A DNA stretch of 64,000 nt from Bacteroidota bacterium. GTDB taxonomy: Bacteria > Bacteroidota > Bacteroidia > Cytophagales > Cyclobacteriaceae. Positions 17,416 through 27,800 of this stretch are shown here, in pieces. Location: assembly GCA_023428695.1 (NCBI GenBank), contig JAEYWY010000030.1, forward strand, positions 186,001-250,000. Direction: 5' to 3'. The translations under genes were made by a program, and so were the position numbers. Position 1 is the first letter of the stretch. The number at the start of each line of letters is the position of its first letter. The notes below the pieces were generated by a model that worked only from the letters and a program-made list of their open reading frames with translations, ran no database searches and was not told the origin of the DNA.

Positions 17416-18123
17416 ATGTTCTCACCCGACACAGTCGTTACCGTTAAGAATACCACAATCTTCCAGGACCATAGCACGGTGCTGGACAATGTAAATTTTG
17501 AAATTCAGAAGGGCGAAATGGTTTACCTGGTTGGCAGAACCGGTTCCGGAAAATCATCGTTGCTCAAAACACTTTACGCCGACCTGCCTTTACACATGGG
17601 CGAAGTAAGCGTAGCCGGCTTTAATCTCAAGGGACTTCCCAAATCAAAGGTGCCGCTGCTGCGAAGGAAACTCGGCATAATCTTCCAGGACTTTCAGTTA
17701 TTGAACGACAGAACCGTGGCCGAGAACATGATGTTCGTACTCAAAGCCACCGGATGGAAAGACAACGTCAAGATGCGTTCGCGATTGTCTGACGTGCTGA
17801 TGCAGGTGGGACTCGGTTCCGTTGAAAAGAAGATGCCGCATCAGCTTTCCGGTGGGGAACAACAACGCGTTGTTATTGCACGCGCAATGCTTAATGAACC
17901 TATGATCCTTTTTGCTGATGAGCCCACCGGAAACCTTGACCCGGAAGTCTCTCACGGTATCATGAAGATCTTCCAGCAGATCAACAACAGTGGTACGGCG
18001 ATATTAATGGCAACACACAGCTACGGTTTGATAAAGAAATATCCGGCCCGTGTGCTTAAGTGTGAAAACGGAAAGGTAATTGATTCCGCGCTCGAGAAAT
18101 TTGAACTTGTTTCGGATTTCTGA
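17416..18123 (+). CDS. ftsE: FtsE-like ABC transporter ATP-binding protein
   Basis: A 235-residue ABC ATPase with Walker A GRTGSGKS (residues 40-47), Q-loop (IIFQDFQLL), signature LSGGEQQR, Walker B ILFADEPTGNLD and switch His (MATHSY). Overall similarity is to FtsE, which with FtsX controls peptidoglycan hydrolases at the septum; LolD/MacB-type ATPases are the alternative. No FtsX-like permease is adjacent, but unlinked ftsX is common in this phylum. A frame extension to 17380 is rejected because it crosses the terminator. It is tail-to-tail with the anti-sigma-like gene with no gap. Confidence 0.85.
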   Translation: MFSPDTVVTVKNTTIFQDHSTVLDNVNFEIQKGEMVYLVGRTGSGKSSLLKTLYADLPLHMGEVSVAGFNLKGLPKSKVPLLRRKLGIIFQDFQLLNDRTVAENMMFVLKATGWKDNVKMRSRLSDVLMQVGLGSVEKKMPHQLSGGEQQRVVIARAMLNEPMILFADEPTGNLDPEVSHGIMKIFQQINNSGTAILMATHSYGLIKKYPARVLKCENGKVIDSALEKFELVSDF

Positions 18124-18651
18124 TCAGGTCTCCTGACCCTTTTCCTCGTCGACGTATTCTTCCTCAAGCTTTTGCAGCTGCTGATTTAGCAGATTGATTC
18201 GCACAAGCAGATTCAGCACCAATGCATCTTTTACCTTTCTTGAAGGATGCGTTCTAAGTTCCTCCTTCAGGACGAGATACATGGCTTCGAGTTGTTTAAA
18301 ATCGTGCGTAAGGTCCTCCGCACCGTCACCACCGGAAATTGATTCAATGAGTTCAACTTTTTGGGAAATCTCACTGATATAAAAAGCTTCAACGTCTTTG
18401 AATTCGTTTAGTGCCAGCTCGTCCGGATTATGTTGGGGAGTGCTTTGTCCCGACAACGCAAAATACACCGATGCTGCCATGAATATGACCGCGGCGGCTT
18501 TCCACAGCGCAAGGTTATTCCACCATCCACGGTTTTCCGTGAGATTAAGATTCTGACTTATCCGGTTCCAAACGGACTCCGGCGCTTCCTTGTCATCGAA
18601 GGCCTCCCTGTTCCTCCCGATGAATTCTTCCAAACCGTCCTTGCCTGTCAT
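18124..18651 (-). CDS. Putative membrane anti-sigma factor
   Basis: A 175-residue protein with a soluble N-terminal part (about 1-45, containing ESVWNRISQNL), one membrane helix (LALWKAAAVIFMAASVYFAL, about 48-67) and a C-terminal helical, coiled-coil-prone region. Its ATG overlaps the stop of the ECF sigma gene by four bases, the usual coupling of sigma and cognate anti-sigma. No zinc-binding HxxxCxxC was seen. The assignment rests mainly on context and topology. Confidence 0.75.
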   Translation of the reverse strand: MTGKDGLEEFIGRNREAFDDKEAPESVWNRISQNLNLTENRGWWNNLALWKAAAVIFMAASVYFALSGQSTPQHNPDELALNEFKDVEAFYISEISQKVELIESISGGDGAEDLTHDFKQLEAMYLVLKEELRTHPSRKVKDALVLNLLVRINLLNQQLQKLEEEYVDEEKGQET

Positions 18652-19223
18652 ACTGCGTTATCTTTCGATGTATGTTTTATTCCATTCTTTTCAAGCCACT
18701 CGCGAAGTTTCGCTTTCGCGCGATTGAGTTGTGACTTCGATGTAGACTCGCTTATGTTAAGGATTTCGGCTATCTCCTGGTGGTCGTAACCTTCCAGAAG
18801 GTACAGCGTCAACACGCTGCGGTAACCATCCGGTAAAGCAAGTATCCCCTTTTTCACGCGTTCCACGGTCAGACTATCCGTATAGTCCGGAGGTGATTCC
18901 GGTTCCGACACATCCCAGTCTTCGTCGTCGGGAATGCGCTCAAGTTTTCTTTTCTGGAGGCTGTTAAGGGCCTTGTTGATCACAATTCGTTTCAGCCACG
19001 CTCCAAATGCCGCGTCGCCCCTGTAGTATTCAAGATTCCGGAACGCGCTGGTAAAAGCCTCCTGAGTTACATCCTGGGCTTCGGCCTCATTGCCCGTAAT
19101 CCGATACGCGGCGTTATACATTGCCCGCGAGTACAGCTTGTACAATTGGAAATGAGCCTGCTGCTCGCCCGCACGGCAGCGCGCAATCAGATCCTCATGA
19201 ATATTCCGAAGTAGCTGTTCCAA
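18648..19223 (-). CDS. ECF-type RNA polymerase sigma factor
   Basis: A 191-residue sigma-70-family protein. Region 2 is visible in YKLYSRAMYNAAYRITGNEA followed by EAQDVTQEAFTSAFRNL (about residues 27-66), and region 4 in LPDGYRSVLTLYLLEGYDHQ followed by EIAEILNISESTSKSQLNRA (about 128-170). It redirects RNA polymerase to stress or envelope genes; the targets are not evident here. It is translationally coupled to the membrane anti-sigma-like protein, which should sequester it. A TTAATTTG sequence upstream is an imperfect -7 box. Confidence 0.93.
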   Translation of the reverse strand: MEQLLRNIHEDLIARCRAGEQQAHFQLYKLYSRAMYNAAYRITGNEAEAQDVTQEAFTSAFRNLEYYRGDAAFGAWLKRIVINKALNSLQKRKLERIPDDEDWDVSEPESPPDYTDSLTVERVKKGILALPDGYRSVLTLYLLEGYDHQEIAEILNISESTSKSQLNRAKAKLREWLEKNGIKHTSKDNAV

Positions 19224-19329
19224 CCTCTACAGGCTTTAGGTATAGACAAGTTACAAATTAAAAGGTTGCACCTGCCGACCCGCCGTTTTAGGCTGGCCTG
19301 CCTGAATTTGATGGGCGCCATTGATGGGT

Positions 19330-20748
19330 TCAGCCCCCTTCCTTTACGGTAAGCCCCTTTTTGGCTGCCAGTTGGCGAAGCAGGCCCAACGCCTCCTCGC
19401 GGTCATTGCGAATCTCACCTTCCAGAATGGCCTCTTTGATGTGATCCTTTAACTCGCCAACGATCTTCGATGGAGGCAGCCCAAACATCGCCATGATTTC
19501 GTCACCAGAAACCGGAGGCTGAAAATTGCGAATGTGATCCTTCGATTCAACCTCTTTCATCTTTTGCTCAACGAGGTCGAAGTTGCGAAGAAAACGATCC
19601 ACCTTTTGAAGGTTTTTCGATGTGATATCGGCACGACACAACGCCATCAGCGCATCGATATGATCGCCGGCGTCGAACAGGAGTCTGCGTATAGCCGAAT
19701 CGGTAACTTCTTTCGCAAGTGGAATCGGACGGAGATGCAGACGTACCAGATTCTGAACAAACGTCATCCGTTCATCCATAGGCAACTTCATGCGCCGGAA
19801 AATTCCCGGAACCATACGCGCGCCCCGATCCTCGTGCCCGTGAAATGTCCAACCCTGTTTTTTGTCGTAACGCTTTGTCGCCGGTTTGGCGATATCGTGC
19901 AGGATAGCTGCCCATCTGAGCCACAGATCATCCGAGACAGCGCTTACGTTATCGAGTACCTGCAACGTATGGAAGAAATTGTCTTTGTGCGCGCGATTAC
20001 CAACGTACTCGACGCCGTGAAGTGCGACAAGCTCCGGGAAGAAATGATTAAGTAGTCCGCTGTGAAAAAGAAGTTTGAATCCATACGAGGGCACCGGACT
20101 GAGAATGATTTTATTCAGCTCATCGGTTATTCGTTCCTGGGAAACAATCTTAAGGCGATGACCAAGGTCGGTCAGCGCAGCAAAGGTATCGGGATCAATA
20201 TCGAAATTCAGTTGTGAAGCAAAGCGTACGGCCCGCATCATGCGCAACGGATCATCGGAGAACGTAACAACAGGATCAAGCGGCGTACGGATCATTTTCT
20301 TTTTGATGTCATCTGTACCGCCGAAGGGATCGATCAGTTCACCAAATGAATCCACACTGAGCGAAATGGCCATCGCGTTGATGGTGAAGTCACGACGTTT
20401 CTGATCATCGTCGAGTGTACCGTCTTCAACAATAGGCTTGCGCGAATCAGACCTGTATGACTCTTTTCGGGCGCCAACGAATTCCAGTTCGAGATCGTGA
20501 AACCGAATCTGCGCCGTACCAAAATTCCTGAACACAGAGACATTTGCTTCACGCCCCAGGTACTTAGCAACACTGCGCGCGAGGTCGATGCCACTCCCCA
20601 CACAAACGAAGTCGATGTCTTTTGAAGGTCGCTTAAGAATTATATCGCGCACGTATCCACCCACCACATAGACGGGCACGTTCATCGCTTTCGCTGCAGC
20701 TGCAACGGTCTGAAAAACCGGATGTTTGAGTTCGTGCGCCAGATTCAT
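19330..20748 (-). CDS. cca: CCA-adding tRNA nucleotidyltransferase with HD domain
   Basis: A 472-residue class II nucleotidyltransferase. Motifs: YVVGGYVRDIIL (about 28-39), metal ligands DIDFV (about 45-49), RRDFTINAMA (about 118-127), and DDPLRMMRAVRFA (about 165-177). A C-terminal HD domain follows (HTLQVLDNVS ... AAILHDIAKP, about 260-295). It adds or repairs the 3' CCA of tRNAs; a poly(A) polymerase role cannot be excluded from sequence. A strong promoter abuts the ATG, so the mRNA should be leaderless or nearly so. It lies 45 bases downstream of porP on the same strand. Confidence 0.95.
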   Translation of the reverse strand: MNLAHELKHPVFQTVAAAAKAMNVPVYVVGGYVRDIILKRPSKDIDFVCVGSGIDLARSVAKYLGREANVSVFRNFGTAQIRFHDLELEFVGARKESYRSDSRKPIVEDGTLDDDQKRRDFTINAMAISLSVDSFGELIDPFGGTDDIKKKMIRTPLDPVVTFSDDPLRMMRAVRFASQLNFDIDPDTFAALTDLGHRLKIVSQERITDELNKIILSPVPSYGFKLLFHSGLLNHFFPELVALHGVEYVGNRAHKDNFFHTLQVLDNVSAVSDDLWLRWAAILHDIAKPATKRYDKKQGWTFHGHEDRGARMVPGIFRRMKLPMDERMTFVQNLVRLHLRPIPLAKEVTDSAIRRLLFDAGDHIDALMALCRADITSKNLQKVDRFLRNFDLVEQKMKEVESKDHIRNFQPPVSGDEIMAMFGLPPSKIVGELKDHIKEAILEGEIRNDREEALGLLRQLAAKKGLTVKEGG

Positions 20749-20752
20749 CCGG

Positions 20753-20782
20753 CAAATGTAGGAAGACAGGCCGATATGCCAA
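20753..20782 (-). promoter_or_regulatory. cca promoter (-33 TTG, 19-base spacer, -7 TACATTTG)
   Basis: On the minus strand, TTG (20782-20780) is followed after 19 bases by TACATTTG (20760-20753), an exact Bacteroidetes promoter. Only four bases separate the -7 box from the cca ATG, so transcription should start at or within one base of the start codon. Confidence 0.7.
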
Positions 20783-20793
20783 ATCCGGCCGGA

Positions 20794-21816
20794 TCAGTTC
20801 CAGAATCCTTCCTTGCTGTTAAACGTCGGACACGGAATCAGCTTGTACTTCTTTTTCACGCTCTTGCTCGATGGCTTGGAGGTAAACTCCCAGATAATCG
20901 ACAGCTCATGCGCGCCACCCGACGAAGTTCCCAGTTCGGACACCGTAAAGTCGTAGCTGTAGCCGATGTTAAACTGTTTGAAATACATGCCGAGGAAAAG
21001 TATGAGTGCATCCTGTTCAACGCTGCTTATGACTGTTTTCTGGAACGGTTTCCCACGGTACCAGAAGCCCACAGAAATGGGGTCGATGTGATAGTTTATT
21101 CCGAGATCCAGCTGCGAAAACGTCCTTCCCTGCATTCGATAAATGATCGACGGCGTCAGGTACGAAGGGCGCGAGTTGCGCATTGAATTCGTAAGATCCA
21201 GACGTATACCCGCGTGGATAGAGGTCTTCATTGGCAGGCGGCTCACCTCATTCAACACAGAAAGGTTTGGTCTGTTCATGTGGTTGAATGTTGCCCCGAA
21301 CCAAAGCTTCCGCGAATACAGCAGAAATCCTGAACCGAAATCAAAGTAGTCGTGCCTGCCGAGTTTACGAAGCTCAGCGTCAGTAGTCTCGCCGTTGTAC
21401 TGAAGCTCGTCACCCATAACAAGCTTGCTGCGATCCAGACCATTCTGACCGTAACCAAATGACAGCCCTGGTGAGAAAACAATATTTTCCGTGAGTTTTA
21501 CCTTATATGAATACAATAGGCTGGCAGTGTTTGTCCGCCACCCTGCTGACCCCATCTTATCAGTAGTCACAAGCACGCCAAATCCACTGCGGAGTTGATT
21601 TACAAAAATGTCATACGAAAACGCATACGTGGCAAAGGCCTGTGGAAGGTTCGGCCATTGTACGCGGTGATTTAATACAAAGCGTTGCTGGGGCGTGATC
21701 CCGGTAAAACCCGGATTCAGGTACAGCGGCGCCTGATAATATTGGGACAACTGAAAGTCCTGCGCAGAGGCAACACCGCAAAAAATGGCAAGCAGAAACG
21801 GTAATACTCTTTTCAT
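20794..21816 (-). CDS. PorP/SprF-family type IX secretion partner, outer-membrane protein
   Basis: A 340-residue barrel protein with a signal peptide (MKRVLPFLLAIFCGVASAQ) and the hallmark PorP/SprF start DFQLSQYYQAPLYLNPGFTG. The rest alternates hydrophobic strands ending near ELSIIWEF, then a basic tail. SprF-like proteins are needed for secretion or surface attachment of T9SS substrates with type B C-terminal domains. The upstream gene (65 bases away, same strand) encodes exactly such a substrate, so this is its likely dedicated partner. Confidence 0.93.
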   Translation of the reverse strand: MKRVLPFLLAIFCGVASAQDFQLSQYYQAPLYLNPGFTGITPQQRFVLNHRVQWPNLPQAFATYAFSYDIFVNQLRSGFGVLVTTDKMGSAGWRTNTASLLYSYKVKLTENIVFSPGLSFGYGQNGLDRSKLVMGDELQYNGETTDAELRKLGRHDYFDFGSGFLLYSRKLWFGATFNHMNRPNLSVLNEVSRLPMKTSIHAGIRLDLTNSMRNSRPSYLTPSIIYRMQGRTFSQLDLGINYHIDPISVGFWYRGKPFQKTVISSVEQDALILFLGMYFKQFNIGYSYDFTVSELGTSSGGAHELSIIWEFTSKPSSKSVKKKYKLIPCPTFNSKEGFWN

Positions 21817-21844
21817 TTGTTCTCCTTTTTCGTTGAGGGATCAG

Positions 21845-21869
21845 CCGTACCCCGATGACCGGAGTACGG
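21845..21869. repeat. Intercistronic inverted repeat between the adhesin gene and porP
   Basis: A 10-base stem with one mismatch (CCGTACCCCG at 21845-21854 with CGGAGTACGG at 21860-21869, loop of five). On the minus strand no U-run follows, so it is not a good terminator; it may stabilise or separate the two mRNAs. Confidence 0.5.
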
Positions 21870-21881
21870 TTTATTATTTTT

Positions 21882-24800
21882 TTATCTGATCAGCGTTACG
21901 TCGCCAACCTTCGTAGTACGTTGTCCATCACCAAGTCGCATCACGAGCTTGTAGACGTACACGCCGGCAGGCATAAGTCTGCCATTCTTGTCGTACCCAT
22001 CCCAGCCGATATTCGGCTCTGTGCTTTGGAAGATCATGTTACCCCAGCGATCGAATATCTGCATGGTAAACTCTTCCACACCTTCCATAATCGGCAGGAA
22101 CACGTCGTTGGTGAAGTTGTTATTCTGGATTCCACCACTTGGTCCGTTCACATTAGGTGTGAACGCGTTCGGAATCTTGACTGCACCACCATCGATGATG
22201 CGGATTTCCTGTTCCGTTTCATCCGTACAGATCACCTGTTCATCATCCGCTTCGGTACCATCGTCGTTGATATCATAAATACCGTAGTCGACACTTGCGT
22301 ACAGTTTTACCGTGTACTTCCCTTCAAGCGAATACTGGTGCGTAGGTTCGAAGACATTGTCGTACGTAAAGCCATCACCAAAGTCCCAGGTATAGCAGTC
22401 GCCGCATGTGAACTGGGATTGGTTAACAGGTTTGATCAGCGAACCTGTATAGGCCTGATTTTGTCTCAGGAAGAAGTCAGCAAGCGGTTTCGGGAATACT
22501 TCAATCGTTTTTGACAATACCTGTATGAAGTTCGGGTTACCCTCCTTCTGCGCCGTCAGCGTAAGCGTATAAGTTCCGGGATCATAGATGTTAAACGTAG
22601 GCTCACGCAACGATGACTTTTCGTTGGTTCCGTTCGTACTCGACAACTCCCACAGGAATTTGTCAGCGCTTACAGAAAGGTTCTGAACCGTAACGGTGAG
22701 CGGATAACATCCGGCGCGGGTTGCACGGAAGTCTACCATAGGATTCTCGATATCGACATTCAGGGTAACGACATGGGTATCCGTACACTGTGGTCGAAGC
22801 GGATTTGTTACCGTGAGCGTAATGTCGCGTTGTTTGTCAGACGAATACACCAACTCCCGGTCAAAACCGTTCTCAACTACTGATTCTACATCTTCCTTGT
22901 AATCCCAAACATATGTAAACGCCGGATCAAGGGGATCAGATGTGTTGGTGTATGTTACGTTCACCAGGCCACCAAGCATTTGCGCCGGATTCGGATTGAT
23001 TGTGAAGTCCGCATCAACGGCGCGGTAAACCGTCACAGGGAAAGAGTACGCAGGACCATTACAGCCAAATGCGTTTTCACTTTCGTAATGAATAGTATAA
23101 TTCAATGGATTGTCCGGACCCGTGTTGTCTAACTGGAACGTAACCTGGCTCAACGGACCTGCGATGTCCGGTCCGCGATTGCCATGCTCATCGAGTGTGT
23201 ACCAGATTCCGCTGGACACTCCCGTAGAGTTGTCAGTCATCGTGATTGTTTGTCCCGAACAAATCTGGTTCGGCGCGCCAATGATGTTCAACAGGATCGC
23301 CTGTTTCACAGTAACACTCTGGAATGTGAAGTTCGGACAAGCGCCACCATCGAGTGCCGCAGTCAGCTTCACGATGAAGGTTGCGTCCCCTGACGACGAT
23401 GCGGCCGGTGCATACGTGTGGCCTTCCGTTCCATCAAGGGCAGGGTCATCGGCCGGGAATGAACGCGTTGTTCCGTCACCAAATTCCCACACGTACTGGA
23501 CACCAGGTTGATTGTTATAGGTGAATTCAAACGGATCGCCCGCACACTTTTCAAGTGCATCAACGCTAAAGTCCGCATCAACCGAAAGGATATCGATATC
23601 GATCATTGCGTCATCAGCAATACATCCGTATGAATCGGAAACATTTGAAAATCCGACAGTCAAAGGATTCTGGATATTGGACACCTTATACGGCGCACTT
23701 AACTGATTCGCCGTTTGATTGTTGAATGTGAAGTCGCCGTCGAACCACGAGAATCGCACCGGCGCTGTTCCAACATCGAGACGCAACGAGTAGAACTCAT
23801 CGTTACCCTGACATGTGAAGCCATTACCAATGATAGTCACCATTGGTTTGGGCCGGACGTTAATGGTTACAATATCATTTTCACCTTTGAAGTCATCACA
23901 GAATGCAGGTCTGTTATCAAGATCCACAACCGGTCTTACAGAGCGGATAAGGCGCCGATACTGGAACTGACCTTCAAACGCAAACGGATTCAGACCGTCC
24001 GGGTCATACGTTGCCGAGGTTGCTCCGGGTATTTCGAAGAACGGCCCGCCATTAACAGCCTCCTGCCAGACGTATTCATAGTTCGAAGAAGGTCCTCCGA
24101 ACGGAAGGATAACTTCTGTAAATGGTTCCGCATCCCCTGCGGCATCGGGTTGTTGGAAACAAACATCCTGGTCCGTTCCGATCTTACCGGGGAAGAGATC
24201 GAGTATGTTCGTGATCGTGGCCGAAGTCTGAGGACCGATACAACCATTTCCATCAACAATGGTGATTGAATAGGTTCCCGCTCCGAGCCCTGTGAATACT
24301 GCAGGTACATCGGCAAGCTCGTGGATCGGATTCTGTGGATTCGCAGGATTAATCGTGAAGTCGAACTCTCCTGTTCCTCCCCTCGCAGTTACATGAACCT
24401 CACCGTTTGTCGCACCTGCACAGCTGATCTGATTGCCGTCGCTGTCCGTTGGTATAACTACTGGCAGCACTTCGATCGGGTCAGGCACGCTTACGATAAC
24501 AGGTGAAAATTCAATCTTACATGCCACGTTACCGAAGTCGTTTACCACGACACTGTATGAACCTGGTCTCAGGTTGTCGAAGATACCGGTCTGGTTTGTT
24601 GCGCCTCCGGGGAACAGCGTGTAGGTATAATTTCCTGAAGATCCCGTTGCAATAAACTCTACCCGGCCATTGCGATCCTTGACAAGGTTGTTATCAAAGA
24701 AACATTCAACAGGCGTTACATCTGTACTGGTCAGTATCAGCGGCGTAGGTTCGGTAATGAGCTGTGACGTCAGAGACGCAGCACATCCTTTCGAATCTTC

Positions 24801-27800
24801 AACTGTAATGTTATACATCACATCCGGTGCCAGCGCCAGGAAAGCATAGCTTGTGCCCGGAGCGGATACGAACGGTTCAGTATCACGACGGAAGAAGAAA
24901 GGGGCTGTACCTCCGGTAGTCACCTCTGCAAGTATACTTCCGTTGTTCGCACCATTACACGTCACGTTGGTTTCAGTAAGTTGAATAGCCAGTGCGTTGT
25001 TCACAGTATAGGTAACAGGAACGATCGCGGCGCAACCGAATGCGTTGTCAGTTACCACGGCGTAGACCGGAACGGCGTTTTGCACCGGATAATTAGTCGG
25101 GTCACCGATAGTTGCACCCGGGTTTGTTTCGGGATCAGCATCGAACCATACGATGTCCGTCGTAGCCGGATTTGCAATGGTAGCCTCAAGTGTCGTGAGA
25201 TCTGTTTCACGAATTAACCCGTTGTTCGGAGTTGTTGAACATATCGGCGTGTTCGGTATCGGTGTAACCTGCGGTTTCGGGTTTATGTCCACGGAGACAG
25301 GCAGAATTGAGGAACATACCTTACCGCCGAGCGTAGTCACTGCAGTAACGCGGTAGACTACCGTTCCCGGCGTGAAGCTTTCGTTAATGATCTGGTCATC
25401 AATCAAAGCGGTATTGCCTGAAGGCGATGTTCCCGGTTCGGCACCACGAAGGTTGGTTGTACTGCTTTGCACAGTCCAACTCCATGCAGTGTTTGCTCCC
25501 GATACGTTCGATGCCTCGAGTTCTACACCGACGTTGGTTTCACTACACACCGGGTCCGCGGTAAACGTGATTGCAGGTTTCGGATACACAGCGACTGCAA
25601 CAGGAACAGAAGGTGTTCCCTGACAGCCTGTGACTGAATTCTTGGCGGATATCCGGTACGTTACAATAAACGGATTTTCAGAATCCTGCACATTCGAACC
25701 CGGGTTGACCCATGTATCATTGAAAATTGCATCCGCATTCAGGTCTGTATTTTCAGGCGCAGCCGGACCGACCCTCACAATCGGATTACCCGGATTCGTA
25801 GTTTGTTCAATCGAAGTAATCACATACTTATCGGCAGGATAACTGTTGATTGACGTACGAAGCGTAATCTGCGTACTCTCTTCGCTACATACGTTACGTC
25901 CTAGTCCCGACTCAAGTGTCGGCTCGGGATTTACATCCAGCACCACCGTTTGTTCCGGTCCGAAGCACGCAAGTGTAATCGGACCAACAGTTTCTTCACT
26001 TACAGGAGAAATCTTGTAAGTCACTTTAAGAGGAACCTCAGTGACGTTCTTGAACTGGAAGTCCCGCAACATGTCGAAATCTCCGTTACCTACTACCGGT
26101 CCTGGCAGAGGGAACGTCAGGTTAGGATCGATGGTAAACGATGAAAGGTTATAGTAGTCAATCGTGGCCGGACTTGTGACTGCTTGTTGGAATTCAATCC
26201 CTGAATCCGTACCACTACACGTAGTCCAAAGCTGGTTATCCATCAGTGGCAGACGATTTACTGTTACCTGGTGGAAAGTTTTCGGACCAACGCATTCACC
26301 ATTGGATCCGTTTTCCTCCTTGACACTAATAATTACGTTTTCCGCAAGGAAATTAACCAGTATGGATTCCGTAGACTGCCCGCTGGAGATGAAAGCTCCA
26401 CCTGCCGTACCATCGGATTCGCGTTGAATCTCCCAGATATAGTCGGCGTTTGCGTCTGGCGCGACAACATCAAACTGTACCGATTGTGAATTCTCGCAAA
26501 CCACGATCGTTCCGGTGATATCGGGCGCAACAGGCACTTCGGATCTTTCGATATCCATTGTGATGTCGGGTGTGCTACATCCGTTGAATTCAATTCGTAC
26601 ACTGATGGTTTCAACCGGGGCGGGTGACGCATACGGGAACTTGATCAGCGCGAAGAAGTCACTCGTCGTACCACCGGCAAAGACAACAAACTGTCCGGCG
26701 CCTTGTGGAATATTCCAATGGTATTGAGCACCGGGTATACTCGGCACCTGATACGTACTGATCTGCAGGGTATTGATATCCTGACCGTTGAGACCCATAC
26801 ACACTGTCGGGTCACCACCGATCGATGTTACATTCGGAATTGAGTTAACACGAAGTTCTACCTCGGCAAAATCCGGACATGAAGGCGGTACGTCTGTGTA
26901 TTCGACCCGGGCATGCACGACTCTGTTCATATTTACGGTAACCGGGGCGATTATTTCATTGGTATTGTTCTGCGCGTCAGCGAAGGTAGGGTACCATCTG
27001 ATGCTTACGTTGGCTGCACCTCCGGTTACCTGGTCCACAAACGCGGGATCGGTCAGGTCTGCTTCGGCGATATTGGGGAAGTTAACCGGATCTGTTTCAC
27101 AAATACCCACGATTGCATCCTGTGCCGGCGGGAGTGCGCGTACACCTATCGTTACCTGTACATCACTCTGACAGTTCGTGGTAAGGTCTGTTACGCGTGC
27201 AACGAAAACCTGGCCATTACCAATGTTGTTGATCGGAATCGTCGGATCGGGAACCACCGTTCCAACAGGTGGTGTTGCATCGCGATACCATGTAATGCTA
27301 TTGCTTGCGGGCAGTCCCGGAATTGAGGCGACATAATTATCAAGGACGATGGTCGTCACCACGGGACCACCAGGAGGCAGCACCTCACACTCCATAGGGG
27401 TAATTGGCGTCAGCGCTGGCGGGCTTACCCTGTCAAGGATAACATCACCTGACGCGGAGCAGAGTCCACCCGCACTGGTCAGCGTCCACGTCATCGTGAC
27501 TGTGCTTGGAGCAGCGGGCAGATTTCTTACAAATGTATTTGCCTGATTAGGGTTGTCGATGGTGACTGAAGGATCCGACGAAGTCCAGACTCCGGTTGCT
27601 CCAAACGGAGGCGGGTTCTGCGCATTAAGCTGAATAGCATCGCCGCAAATATTTGGAACATCTGGGCCGGCCACGACAACAGGCGTTCTCTCAATGTTGA
27701 TCAGGATTTCCCGTTCATTCGGTGAACATGGTGAGCCAGCCACTGGACTGGCAACCAGTTTTACACGAATCGGGAGACCTGTGTTGTAATCGTCAACGGT

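Noticed and set aside
21845..21869. Terminator of the adhesin gene
   Set aside because: Hairpin lacks a U-run on the minus strand; kept only as an inverted repeat.
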